From positions 21,987,001 through 22,051,000 of the forward strand of contig NC_037094.1 of assembly GCF_002994745.2 (NCBI RefSeq): a stretch of 64,000 nt of DNA. The letters run 5' to 3'. The notes beneath the pieces are model-generated. The model saw only the letters and a program-made list of their open reading frames with translations, had not been told where the DNA came from and ran no database searches. The translations under genes and the position numbers were made by a program. This document shows, one piece after another, positions 30,023 through 41,500 of this stretch. Position 1 is the stretch's first letter, and the number at the start of each line of letters is the position of its first letter. Source of the stretch: Rosa chinensis (taxonomy: Eukaryota; Streptophyta; Magnoliopsida; Rosales; Rosaceae).

Positions 30023-32948
30023 ATGTCGCCGAAGGTCTACACAAAGAAGGCACCCAAAAGGGCAAAACTGAGTAGCTCCAGTAACTCTGATGGAGGTGCC
30101 CGAAAGAGTTCTCGAATGGCGGCCCCTAAACCGAGCAGCTCCACAACGATCTCCGATGTAGGCCCCCGAAAGAGTACTCGAATTGCCGCCTCTAAAGCAT
30201 CGGCTTCGGCGACCGTCTCTGAGGTCTCGAACCAAAATTCTCCAATTTTGGAGTCCGCAAAGAAAGCTTCTGTTAACGGCACCAAAGCGGTGGTTGAGCT
30301 ACCTAAACTGAAACCTACTTCCGATGAAGCGGTAATTGAGGCACCGAAACCTACTTTCGATGAACCGGTGGTTGAGGCGCACCTTCCAATGATACGCGGT
30401 CGCAAAAAGAGAAGGCACTAGAGGATTTAGAGTTGTCTGCCTCACCTGCCGAAGCCAAAGAGGTGAAGGATCGATAGAAGCTCATCATGAAGAAGAAAGC
30501 CTTCGGTCGTTCCATGAGCTTTTTGAACTACCTGTAAGTATTCAAACTTCCATCTAATTGGTAATTTTGGACTGAATGACTCAAGTTATGTGACATTGTT
30601 AGATTGAGTGCAGGAACATTCAACACAAACAAATCAATCCCCCAAAACTAAACCATGATGTGAGTATTGGATGAAATTACATGCTCGTTTTGCAATTACA
30701 CGTAATACTAACTGGGATTCCTACTAATTTAACCAATTGCTTATGTTTCAGTTTCGAGTTGAGATATCTCAAAAATGGAAACAGCTTCCAGCTGAAGAGA
30801 AGGAACAGTATGTAGTGACTGATCGATGTGGTCAGTCATCAGTTTCTGAGGAAGAGTTGCTTGAGTTGGTTCGGATTGATACCCGTTGCTCTCCAGACCG
30901 CTTCAGGTCTTTGGTTGCAGACTTTAGCGATGAGAAAAAGGCAGCCTGTTCAGCAATTGGATTTGATGTGTTGTTGAAGATGTCAGGAAGGAAAATTCAC
31001 CACTCTATGTTGCGTGTCCTTGTGGACTCCGTAGACCCCAATGCATGTACTATAACTATGCACGGAAAGAAGATTGAAATGGATGCAAGTGACTTTGAAA
31101 ATGTGATGGGGTTGAAGAATGCTGGGTCCGAGGTCGACTTTAAAGGTTCCACTAATGATCACCCTGAGTTGATGGCGATAATAAACTCCTTGTGTGGGAA
31201 GGATAATAAGATCAATTTAAGGGACGTGCAGAACTACATGAAGGATACAGAAGAAGTTGACAACAAGTTCAAGCGCCTGTTTGTGTTGTTCACAATGAGC
31301 ACCATCCTTAGCCCATCTGCCTCACTGACAATACCAAAGAAGTGGCTGCTGGCCCTGAAGGACACTCGCCTGATTAGCTCTTTAAACTGGGCTGATTACT
31401 CATTCAAATGTTTAATGGAGGCCATCGTCAGTTTCAAAAAAGAATCCCAGTCCTATTGTAGCGGTTGTGTCCTGTTTCTGCAACTGTTCTATTTTGATTG
31501 TGTTTCACATGGGAAGACCATTGTGGACAAGTCCTTGTACCCAGTTGAAGCTTGAGGGGACCATGAAACGGGCAAACTGCTCAAATGGGTGAACAAGCAA
31601 GGTGGTTTGCTGGATGAAAATGTTCTTGTGCCAAAGGTTGGCGATCGTGTTGGTAGTGGAGATCAGGCCAAAGGATATGGGGTGATTAAGAAAGAAATGT
31701 CTAACTTGGCTGCTAAAGTGAATGGGTTGGAAAATAATATGTGCAATCTGAGAGATGATATGATGGGAAAGATGGACAAAGTCTTGAGTATGCTGAAGAC
31801 TCTGACTGCACAAAATGTGAATGTCTATCAGAACCTTCAAACTGATGGCTTAGCAGAAAAAGTAAGCCCCAAGAAAGTTTCAAAAAAGAAAGCTGGAGAG
31901 CAACAGGAGGTATGAAGTTATGAAGTTATGGGCAGTAGTGAATGGAGAAAGAAACGAAGTGTTGTGTTTCTTGTTAGTTGATAAATAATAAAGGAATGCA
32001 TTTAGTGCATTCCTTTATAGTTGTTGTGTTTCTTTGTGGTTGATCAATAAAGGAATGCATTCATTGCATTTCTTTATAGTTGCTATGTTTCTTTGTGGTT
32101 GATCAATAAAGGAATGCATTCACTGCATTTCTTTATAGTTACTGTGGTGTTTCCGTTTGTGCAGTGCATTTGTTGCACCTTGTAATAAGACATGAGTGGG
32201 TTTTAATAAAGTTACTTTTCATACCAATGCATGACATCAATCATTGGTACCTCCTTGTTGTCCGTCTTGATAATCAGACAGGAGAAGTGTGGGATAGCTT
32301 ACAATGTAACAGGAGACGAATGAATCTTTGCAAAGCCGCTGTAAATGATGTTCTTGCATTTGAATCTTTTTGTGTTGAAAACCCTATAAGCCGTGTACTT
32401 ATCATTATTTTTTCCTAATTGTGCAGTTGCAAACACTGGACATTATCTACCACCATGTGGAGTTCAAAGTCAAGAATGTTGTGAAGAAGTTTGCTGACTT
32501 CCAGTTATTCTAGCCGGCTGAATGCCCTAAACAAGAGGGCGGTTCTGACTGTGGGGTGTATGTGATCAAACACATGCAGTGTTATGGATCTGAGTGGTGG
32601 CATCAGGTATGTTTGTCATTTCTGCATGAGGTATGAATCTGAATGACATGTTGGTAATAGCTTAGCTTAACATTACTTATTCAAATAACACTGCAGTTTA
32701 ACTCAGAAGAGGTACGCATGGACTTAACCATTGAATTGGTAAGGAACAAATTCAATGAGTGCTGGAAATGGATCAATGAAGCCATCAAAACTCGGCCACC
32801 ACCAATATGTTCTACACCTAAGACGGCACAAAGGGAAACTAAAGCAGCACCGAAGAAAGGGACCGTGAAGAACCCAATCGTCCGACCACCTCGCACTAGA
32901 GCTCAATCCAAGAGGGGTGTGGCATCAAATGTCCGTCGTAGCAGGTGA
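30023..32948 (+). pseudogene. ULP1-like (C48) cysteine protease gene in the MULE, disabled
   Basis: Likely exons: 30023-30533, 30614-30659, 30752-31909, a catalytic part at about 32165-32418, 32427-32606 and 32697-32948. The N-terminus is basic (PKRAKL, SSRMAAP, RGRKKRR), suggesting nuclear entry. The middle exon (272 codons plus) resembles the N-terminal conserved region found with ULP1 domains in plant transposons. Catalytic features: His in NHWYLLVV, Asp in VWDSL, Gln and Cys in QEGGSDCGVYVIKHM (Cys codon 32550-32552). ULP1 enzymes cleave SUMO; the role in MULEs is unknown. Damage: frameshift near 30405, TAG at 30475, TGA at 31553, TAG at 32511. The tail (KTRPPPICSTP...RSR) is basic. Confidence 0.8.
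31965..32150. repeat. 59-bp tandem repeat with palindromic core, three copies
   Basis: Units of about 59 bp contain TTTCTTTGTGGTTGATCAAT and a hairpin of the AAAGGAATGCATT...TGCATTTCTTT type. They sit between the coiled-coil exon and the catalytic part of the ULP1-like gene, probably in an intron. Confidence 0.75.
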
Positions 32949-32974
32949 AGGAAGGTTGCAGGATTTTGTGATTT

Positions 32975-33260
32975 TGGAATGTAGTTTACTTGCAGGTTTT
33001 TGTGGTTTTGTGGAAGACTTGCAGGTTTTTGGGATCTAGTTCAGTTCACTTGTAGGCTAAGAATGTAACACCCTACTATACTTGCAATTCGATAGGCAAT
33101 GTAGTTTACTTGCAGGTTTTTGTGGTTTTGTGGAAGACTTGCAGGTTTTTGGGATCTAGTTCAGTTCACTTGTAGGCTAAGAATGTAACACCCTACTGTA
33201 CTTGCAATTCGATAGGCAATGTAGTTTACTTGCAGGTTTTTGTGGTTTTGTGGAAGACTT
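32975..33260. repeat. 120-bp tandem repeat, 2.3 copies
   Basis: Bases 33001-33120 and 33121-33240 match almost perfectly with a 120-bp period (GTAGTTTACTTGCAGGTTTT...). One change is visible (CTACTATACTT against CTACTGTACTT). The array starts just after the ULP1-like stop codon. Confidence 0.92.
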
Positions 33261-33414
33261 GTGCAACATTGAAGTCATTTACTTATTTTCCAATTTACCA
33301 TTAAGCTCACAAGTAGACCTACAAATGCCTTGTACAAACAGACCTACATGTTTTCTACACATGAATCCTTGGCCCAGTAGACCTACATATGAGGAAAACT
33401 TTTTCAAACTTCTT

Positions 33415-35760
33415 CAAACAGACCTACATGTTTTCTGAACGTGTTTACCTTTCGAGCATTAAATTGTTTCCCTAATGTGTAGATCTTCTTCCTCTAGCCA
33501 CAGTAGACTCTTCTGGAAATCTGATTTCTTCAAAAAGGTCTACACAATTAGGGAGACACAGATGCTTGGACAAGTAGAACCACCTATGAAACTCAAAACA
33601 ACGTAATTTTCAATCTAGGTTACTCATTCTCAATCTTGAATTCGGTAGGCAAGTAGACACCATTGAGGAGCCCAATAAAAGGGAACTACATCATAAGGAA
33701 AGCATGTTAACGTGAAAAGCGATGCCGTGTGTGTGATGTGGGTAGACTAATCTTCGATGGTTCATAGCCTGTGGCCCACTTCAGTCCACGTGTCGACAAG
33801 ATGGGGCTAGTTTGATCAAAATACAAGTAGACATGGTTCACATCTTCATCACGATACCTATTGATGACCAAGTAGTGGAAATACATAAACCAGTAGACTT
33901 TTCTGGCAAACTGATTTCTTCAAACAGACCTACATGTTTTCTGAACGTGTTTACCTTTCGAGCATTAAATTGTTTCCCTAATGTGTAGATCTTCTTCCTC
34001 TAGCCACAGTAGACTCTTCTGGAAATCTGATTTCTTCAAAAAGGTCTACACAATTAGGGAGACACAGATGCTTGGACAAGTAGAACCACCTATGAAACTC
34101 AAAACAACGTAATTTTCAATCTAGGTTACTCATTCTCAATCTTGAATTCAATAGGCAAGTAGACACCATTGAGGAGCCCAATAAAAGGGAACTACATCAT
34201 AAGGAAAGCATGTTAACGTGAAAAGCGATTCCGTGTGTGTGATGTGGGTAGACCAATCTTCGATGGTTCATAGCCTGTGGCCCACTTCAGTCCACGTGTC
34301 GACAAGATGGGGCTAGTTTGATCAAAATACAAGTAGACCTGGTTCACCTCTTCATCACGATACCTATTGATGACCAAGTAGTGGAGATACATAAACCAGT
34401 AGACTTTTCTGGCAAACTGATTTCTTCAAACAGACCTACATGTTTTCTGAACGTGTTTACCTTTCGAGCATTAAATTGTTTCCCTAATGTGTAGACCTTC
34501 TTCCTCTAGCCAGTAGACTCTTCTGGCAATCTGATTTCTTCAAAAAAGTCTACACAATTAGGGAGACACAGATGCTTGGACAAGTAGAACCACCTATGAA
34601 ACTCAAAACAACGTAATTTTCAATCTAGGTTACTCATTCTCAATCTTGAATTCGGTAGGCAAGTAGACACCATTGAGGAGCCCAATAAAAGGGAACTACA
34701 TCATAAGGAAAGCATGTTAACGTGAAAAGCGATGCCGTGTGTGTGATGTGGGTAGACCAATCTTCGATGGTTCATAGCCTGTGGCCCACTTCAGTCCACG
34801 TGTCGAAAATATGGGGCTAGTTTGATCAAAATACAAGTAGACCTGGTTCACCTCTTCATCACGATACCTATTGATGACCAAGTAGTGGAGATACATAAAC
34901 CAGTAGACTTTTCTGGCAAACTGATTTCTTTAAACAGACCTACATGTTTTCTGAACGTGTTTACCTTTCGAGCATTAAATTGTTTCCCTAATGTGTAGAC
35001 CTTCTTCCTCTAGCCAGTAGACTCTTCTGGCAATCTGATTTCTTCAAAAAGGTCTACACAATTAGGGAGACACAGATGCTTGGACAAGTAGAACCACCTA
35101 TGAAACTCAAAACAACGTAATTTTCAATCTAGGTTACTCATTCTCAATCTTGAATTAGATAGGCAAGTAGACACCATTGAGGAGCCTAATAAAAGGGAAC
35201 TACATCATAAGGAAATCATGTTAACGTGAAAAGCGATGTCGTGTGTGTGATGTGGGTAGACCAATCTTCGATGGTTCATAGCTTGTGGCCCACTTCAGTC
35301 CATGTGTCGAAAAGATGGAGCTAGTTTGATCAAAATACAAGTAGACCTGGTTCACCTCTTCATCACGATACCTATTGATGACCAAGTAATGGAGATACAT
35401 ATATAAACCAGTAGACTTTTCTGGCAAACTGATTTCTTCAAACAGACCTACATGTTTTCTGAACGTGTTTACCTTTCGAGCATTAAATTGTTTCCCTAAT
35501 GTGTAGACCTTCTTCCTCTAGCCAGTAGACTCTTCTGGCAATCTGATTTCTTCAAAAAGGTCTACACAATTAGGGAGACACAGATGCTTGGACAAGTAGA
35601 ACCACCTATGAAACTGAAAACAACGTAATTTTCAATCTAGTTACTCATTTTCAATCTACAATTCGATAGGCAAGTAGTAGAGATTCATACACCAGTAGAC
35701 TTTTCTGGCAAACTGATTTCTTCAAATAGAACTGCATGTTTTCTGAACGTAATTTTTTTT
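33415..35760. repeat. Satellite-like array, ~505-bp unit, about 4.5 copies
   Basis: The landmark GGTCTACACAATTAGGG recurs at 33537, 34043, 34547 (one base changed), 35051 and 35559, spacing 504-508. Units are over 95% alike by eye and contain many short GTAGAC/GTCTAC motifs (CAAGTAGAC, CAGTAGAC, GGGTAGAC). It is non-coding. It lies in the middle of the Mutator-like element. Confidence 0.93.
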
Positions 35761-35976
35761 GTTACTCATTTTCACCATACAACACAATTAGGCAAGTAGA
35801 CACCATTGAGAAGCCTAATAAAAGGGAACTACATCATAAGGTTACTGGTTAATGGTCAAAAGTTACATACATTATAACGCGAATACAACTAGAATTGCTT
35901 AAAAGAAATGCCAAAATGATGGAAGTTCAGCTTCTAACATTAAAATGATTACACAAACAATCTAAGGAGACTACAG

Positions 35977-36820
35977 TCACATCCACAGAACACTTGCTTG
36001 GTGAAAATCATCAATATCTGGAGAGAATTCAGAGTCACTAGGCCACCACCAATAACCTGAGGGAGGTGAATTGGCATTCCCATCTTGTTCCTCTTCCCAG
36101 TGGCATAAGATACAACTGCATCTCTTTTTGTTGTCTGGACCGACGTTGTACAGGTGTGCGCATGTGCCGCATGGTCTTTTAGTGACATCGGTGATATGGA
36201 TGCAAAATCCTTCTTCAACAGCAGAATATGTGTGCGCATGTATTGGCTTTGAGTCGTCTTCCTTCTCATATTCATCAGAGATATGCTTATGCTTTTCATC
36301 TAATGCGGGGACCATAAGGCTACCTGCAATATCGAGACTAGGCTTCTTCTGATCCCAGTTCACAATGGGGGGGTGTTTCTTCCAGTGAAGACATCTTGCA
36401 CACCACAATGAAAGGACCAATAATACCTGTCAAAACAACCATGAAATTTTTAACAATTACATTTATCGAATAGGTTGAGCAATCATCAAAGCAATAGCCA
36501 CATCTTGAAGTTGAGCATTTAATCGAACAGGTGGTGTGCATCTTCATTTGAACCTCCAAATCTTTACTACTTTGTTTCATTATGAGTATACCAACTACTA
36601 AACAATACAAGTAGACCATCTTCTTGTTGTTGATTAATATACATGATTCTCAGCTATGAGAGGGGAGACACAAAATGAAAGCAGTTAACAAAATAGAGAA
36701 ATAATAGTAGCTTACTTACTTCTGGCAAACTAAAATGAACGCTTTCTAGCCTTCCTCCAGACTTCCTAAACAACAGTTTTTGATGGTTCTGGGCATTCCC
36801 ATCGAGCCACTGATCAGAGA
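35977..36820 (-). CDS. Unrecognised small cysteine-rich protein, two exons, start uncertain
   Basis: Exon 2 (36426-35977) follows TTTTGACAG. Exon 1 ends at 36720 with GAA before GTAAGT. The joined frame runs SDQWLDGNAQNHQ...FSLPE, VLLVLSLWCARCLHW to a TAA-type end at 35977, about 182 residues. Residues with C and H are clustered: CARCLHWKKH, then CIHITDVTKRPCGTCAHLY and CSCILCHWEEE, suggesting metal binding. Upstream in frame are two stops and no ATG, so the first exon is missing, mis-called or broken. A TATA-like TATAAAT near 36950 and a duplicated leader (CTGCTCTGTTCTCTTC twice) precede it. I do not recognise the family. It sits between the two main MULE genes. Confidence 0.5.
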
Positions 36821-36849
36821 GAGTTAGTGTTAGCTGAAACCTTTGCCAT

Positions 36850-38412
36850 GGAAGAGAACATGAGAGAGTGGAGTGCGAAGAGAACAGAGCAGGAGGGTGG
36901 AAATCAATTTATATTGTGTGAAGAGAACAGAGCAGAAGGGTGGAGTGTGATTTATATCGATGGGATTTAAGGTGTTTTTCCGCCTTGGTTTCAAATTTCG
37001 ATGGCAAAATTTCAAAATTTTGCTTTGCCGCCTTGGTTTGCACCCTCAAATTTTCAATATGCTTTGCCGCCTTGAACAGGAGGGGCTGCGTTTTGGATAT
37101 TTATGGGTTTGACTAGGGTCTTTGTGGATATTTATGGTTTTGGGCAATTTAGGGTTTCCCCTCAAGTGTCAACCCTAAACCCTAAACCCTAAACCAAAAA
37201 AATGCATTTGTGTTTGATGATCCTAAACCCTAAATCCTACCCTATAATGGACTATGTAATTGATCAACATAATCCTAAACCATAATGGACTATAAAATTG
37301 ATCAACATAATGAATCTTCATGATGATCCAAAAACCCTAAATCTCTATGGGCAAACCCTTTACAAGTAGGAGGTTACTTGTACTTGATGATCCAAAAACC
37401 CTAAATCTCTATGGGCAAACCCTTTACAGGTAGGAGGTTACTTGTGCTTGATGATCCAAAAACCCTAAATCTCTATGGCGAAACCCTTTACAAGTAGGAG
37501 GTTCCTTGTGCTTGATGATCCTAAAGCAGTCAGGAACAAAATAATGGACCATAGTATAATGAATCATTAGATGTGACTTCTAGAGGCAAACCCATTACAA
37601 GTAGGAGGATACTTGTGCTTCATGATCCTAAACCATGATCCTAAACTATAAGAGACATATAGATCAGCGTTAATGAAGATTCATTGTGACACCTAGAGGC
37701 AAACCCTTTACAAGTAGGACTACTATATTGGAATTATAAATCAATGCAAGTTAGATATTACATCATCTCTAACATAATGTCATATGATGTAGGGATGATG
37801 TATGTTGATTTCCTTATTACAATAGGATAACTCCACCTCTAAAGTGTAATTGAAATATGTTTACTTATTTTCCAATTTACTATTAAGCTTACAAGTAGAC
37901 CTAACTCTGATGTTTACCTTTTTTCTAAGATCACTATCAGTCTCCAAGTAGACCACCGATAGTAATTAGTAGGTAGGGTCATTACTTTTGGCCGACATCA
38001 CTCTACATGTCAATAGGGGATTGGGTACGTTTGTTGCCCCACAGGATGTACACAAAAGATTAAATTATTTACCTTTTTTTCAATACAGTTACGATAAACA
38101 AGTAGACCACTGAGTTTAAGTGCGTATATGTATTTGCTCCAAAAACAGATAGGTAACCTGGTTTACATCTATTTCCATAATTGTATTGATTAACAAGTAG
38201 ACCAAGTGATAGCAACTAGTAGCTGGGAAACTGTTCCTTTTTTTTTAAAATGGCTACACGATTTGTGAGATATGAATACTTTGACTAGTAGACCATACAA
38301 TAACATATAAGATTGGCACTACTACAAAATCACTGCAAATGTCAGGTGAACTTGACCTGCAACTAGCACTAAGATTGGCACAAGATCATTATCACAATCT
38401 CTACTCACTACT
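36850..38412. other. Non-coding middle part of the MULE with telomere-like and 64-bp repeats
   Basis: Near 37169-37193 is a short CCCTAAA run (three units), the plant telomere motif. From 37321 to about 37580 is a 64-bp tandem repeat (TGATGATCCAAAAACCCTAA at 37321, 37385, 37449, with a fourth partial copy at 37513). The GTAGACC motif of the 505-bp satellite recurs between 37895 and 38295 (CAAGTAGACC, CTAGTAGACC). No gene is seen. Confidence 0.75.
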
Positions 38413-40404
38413 TCAAAATGAGGTCACTTTTTTACATGTACGATATGTGTGCCCAGCACCTTTGCATCTACTACAATGAATGGATCTTTTCGCATGTGTT
38501 GCATTCCAAGGAGTGTTGCTTCCTTCGCCGCCTGTCTTTTCACCTTCTTTGCCGCCTCTCTTCTCAGCTTCTTTCTCCTTCCTATCTTCACATGTCTGAG
38601 TATTGTGGCCAGGACCTTTGCAATAACTACAAGTAATCGGTCGTTTGGATGGCTCATACTTTTTATCGCTTTTGGCTTCTCTGCCTTTGGTCTTAGCGGT
38701 GATAGGATCTCTTAAAACACAACCTTTACTCTTCGGTGTAGCTATACTTTGAACCTGTTCACAGCCTCTCAACAACCCTTCCATTATTGTTGTCAGTCTA
38801 TTTATCTCTCTCTTCAACATGTTGTACCCTGCTTCCAACTTGGAAGCATAAAAACACATTCGGTTGCAATCAACACTCATAGCACCATACCTACTAACTT
38901 CCAGGGCTTCTTTGGAAATATCTTGTTCCGGATATTTGATTGAACACACATCTCTAGTAGACTTCGACCATCTCTTCACAATCAGTGACTTTGGAATCTC
39001 ATTGATGTGTTCGTGTTTCATCACTGTGAACATGTGACGACATAGGACTCCCCTATACTGAAACATGTTACAAGAACATACCATGATCGGGTCTGTTGCA
39101 CTTTCAGTGTTTTTTCCATGGTAGTAAACTACCTTGTGCTCAAAATCAGGCTGCTTGTAAGCTGACATTGTGTAAACACGGTGCCCATCTTCAAAGTACT
39201 CTAGTCCCTGTCGTAGTGTGGCTTGGCTCTCCTTCCTGATCTCTTTCCTAACCCACTTAAACACATCGTATGTGTATATAGAAGCTGCATGATTCTCCAA
39301 GTCTTTTAGGTGAGTTTCGAGAACAGGGGTTGAGTTCATAGTGTTAAAGTCATCCCTTACTTGATTGTTTCTCAATCTCATGAGTGCTCGGTCCATCCTC
39401 GGAACAACTTCGACTAGTTTCATGCCGCTCCCAATAGAGTCTTTGATGAACCTATTCATGCCCTCACACCTCTGCGTGCTTCTCATGCCAGCCATAAAAT
39501 TGTTCCTGAAAAATGCTTGAGCCCACTTGCCTCGTTTCTCATACATCATGTTGATCCAGAAACTGTTGTGGAGATCGAATTTCTCCACCATGTCGTGCCA
39601 CATTACTTCAAACTGCTCAACAGTTTGGAATTTTCTCATGCACCTGTTAAAAGCTTTCAACTTTTCGTCGCACTTCAAATTAGTGTTGGCATTTCTGGAA
39701 AGGTGCCAAGCACAAAGACGGTGCTTTGCTTGTGGCATCACGTCTTCAATTGCACTACGCATGGCCTCATCTCCATCTGTGAGTACAGCTATTGGCATCT
39801 TCCCATTCATTGCATCCAAAAACGAACGCAACAGCCAAGTGTATGTCTCCACCGTTTCATCGACAAGAAGAGCAGCACCAAACAAAATACTTCCCTGATG
39901 ATTGTTTGACCCAACAAACAAAACCAATGGCTTTTTGTAAACATTGGTTTTGTATGTGCTATCAAAGATCAGCACATCCCCGTAACACATAAAATCAACA
40001 AATGCATGCCCATCTCGCCAAAACATGTTTGCTAACCTGTCTTCTATATCTACCCTGAACTTAGCCTTGCAATTTACCCTTGTAATTTTCCGAGGAGTAC
40101 GACCCCTTCCGTCCAGTACGAACCACTTTTTAGCTCGAGTCCCTTGCTTGTTGCAAAGCCATTGTCTCCTCCGAATCGTACCTTCAGCCTCTCCTTTGGT
40201 ATCCTTCCTAAATCCAAAGCCAAGTGCCAAGGAATATGCAGAATAGAACCTCTCCGCGTCCTCTACTGTCTTAAACGTCATAGCCTTCACGTCTTCAACC
40301 TTCAATCTTCTGTAGTCTGGGACAACGTTGAACACTTCATCATCAGTTCGTGTTTCATCAGCTCGAGTCCCTTCCTTGTTGCAACCCTTTGTTGTGTTGT
40401 CCAT
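38413..40404 (-). CDS. FAR1/MULE-type transposase, uninterrupted but with a missing spacer
   Basis: This is a 663-residue single-exon frame from ATG 40404. Residues about 45-115 form a FAR1-type DNA-binding zinc domain (FYSAYSLALGFGFRK...WLCNKQG...RVNCKAKF). The MULE transposase core follows: D in FDSTYKTN, D in LTDGDEAM, CAWHLSRN, and E in TQRCEGMN. A SWIM zinc motif (CSCNMFQYRGVLCRHMF) lies near residue 450, and two CCHC knuckles near the C-terminus (CSYCKGPGHNTQTC and CSRCKGAGHTYRTC). The ~100-150 residue stretch that normally separates FAR1 and catalytic domains is absent: CKAKFRVDIED runs straight into RLANMFWRDG. The frame is kept, so it may be a natural internal deletion. It should act in the nucleus on element ends. 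Confidence 0.9.
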   Translation of the reverse strand: MDNTTKGCNKEGTRADETRTDDEVFNVVPDYRRLKVEDVKAMTFKTVEDAERFYSAYSLALGFGFRKDTKGEAEGTIRRRQWLCNKQGTRAKKWFVLDGRGRTPRKITRVNCKAKFRVDIEDRLANMFWRDGHAFVDFMCYGDVLIFDSTYKTNVYKKPLVLFVGSNNHQGSILFGAALLVDETVETYTWLLRSFLDAMNGKMPIAVLTDGDEAMRSAIEDVMPQAKHRLCAWHLSRNANTNLKCDEKLKAFNRCMRKFQTVEQFEVMWHDMVEKFDLHNSFWINMMYEKRGKWAQAFFRNNFMAGMRSTQRCEGMNRFIKDSIGSGMKLVEVVPRMDRALMRLRNNQVRDDFNTMNSTPVLETHLKDLENHAASIYTYDVFKWVRKEIRKESQATLRQGLEYFEDGHRVYTMSAYKQPDFEHKVVYYHGKNTESATDPIMVCSCNMFQYRGVLCRHMFTVMKHEHINEIPKSLIVKRWSKSTRDVCSIKYPEQDISKEALEVSRYGAMSVDCNRMCFYASKLEAGYNMLKREINRLTTIMEGLLRGCEQVQSIATPKSKGCVLRDPITAKTKGREAKSDKKYEPSKRPITCSYCKGPGHNTQTCEDRKEKEAEKRGGKEGEKTGGEGSNTPWNATHAKRSIHCSRCKGAGHTYRTCKKVTSF

Positions 40405-41500
40405 AGATTCGATGCTTCAGTCTCAGATAAATGAGGATAAATGAGGGGAGACAGAGAAATCGAGCTAGAGAGAGATGGGGAAGAGAGAATAGAGAGAGAT
40501 GGGGAAGAGATAGAACAGAGAGAGATGGGCGAAATGGTCACCTTGGTTTCGAATTTCAAATGCTCCAAATGGTCAGATGACCGGATCTTCAGGTAACCAG
40601 TTGCACCTGCAGGGCCTACTATCCAAGCGTACCAGTAATTGTTTGCCACGTAGATCACGCATGGGTGCATTAACGCACCGAAGTCTTTTCCCAAAGTTCT
40701 CTCCTTGGAGCCCCATCGAACTCAATCCTTTAGCGCTCTCGACTGCATAGCCTGATAGCCAGAGTCTTCTTCTTTAGAGTTCAGACTACCGATTCTTCAT
40801 ATTGAGTTCTAGTCTTCTGCTTCTTCAGTTCTTCCTCTTTTAACTGTGTAAGTATCATGCTGGGTTGCAATTTCAGATTACCAAATTGCTAGTTATTGAC
40901 TTAATGATTTCAAATCAGGTGAATAAATTGTTGGGTTGCCTGCAGTGTGTGAGTTGACGAATTTCCTGGGTCAGTTACTGAGTTTGATGAAATTGCTGGG
41001 TGAATTGGGTATCAAGCAGTTGAGTAAAAGATTGGAGCTTTTGGTTCTTTGAGGTTTTTGGGGAGGTGGGTTAGAATTGGTTTTCGTTGTTTGGATCAGT
41101 GAGAGGTTTCTGTAATCATTTGAACTTTGAAGATGGCTTGAAAATTTATTCTAGTGTAATCATGAATTGAGGTTCAAAATTGATCGTATTGAGTGAATGG
41201 TTTTGTATTAGTTTTGGAGAAAGGATGGAACAAAGCTGGGTGGGTGCCTGTTTGGGGAAAACAATCATGGAGTACAGAGAGTTTTATATAGATAGGTAAA
41301 TATTTGCTAGCTCAAAAATGGCTCCAGCGTCGTTATATATGTTACTAGTTAGCTCGTGGTGTAATATTATGAATAATATGAACATATTAGGTGAACTAGA
41401 GCAGACATTAATTTACAGTGGAGGCTCGCATCTATACCGTTAATTAAAGCCTTGCATCTGTACTATTAATTAAAGCCTTTGTTAAGAAATTCAAGCCCCA
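40405..41500. other. Transposase leader, MULE right border and spacer
   Basis: Bases 40434-40540 are A/G-rich on plus, that is a C/T-rich leader of the minus-strand transposase. The GGTGCATTAACGCACC motif at 40663 marks the probable border. Beyond this I see no gene. Confidence 0.5.

Larger units (their letters stand above)
29591..40682. mobile_element. Large Mutator-like element with ULP1-type and transposase genes
   Basis: A FAR1/MULE transposase gene reads leftward from the right end. A ULP1-type protease gene reads rightward from the left end. Both have T/C-rich leaders close to the borders. A near-palindromic GGTGCATTAACGCACC occurs at both borders (about 29603 and 40663). Clear long TIRs and a target duplication are not visible, so the limits are estimates. 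MULEs carrying ULP1-like genes are known (Kaonashi group), many without long TIRs. The middle 5 kb holds tandem arrays and one further small gene. Confidence 0.65.

Noticed and set aside
33300..35760. CRISPR-like direct repeat array
   Set aside because: Units are ~505 bp, contiguous and in a plant nuclear context; there are no repeat-spacer features or cas genes.
29591..40682. Clear terminal inverted repeats and target duplication for the large MULE
   Set aside because: Only a short near-palindrome is shared at the two borders, and flanking bases do not match. The limits are therefore given as estimates.
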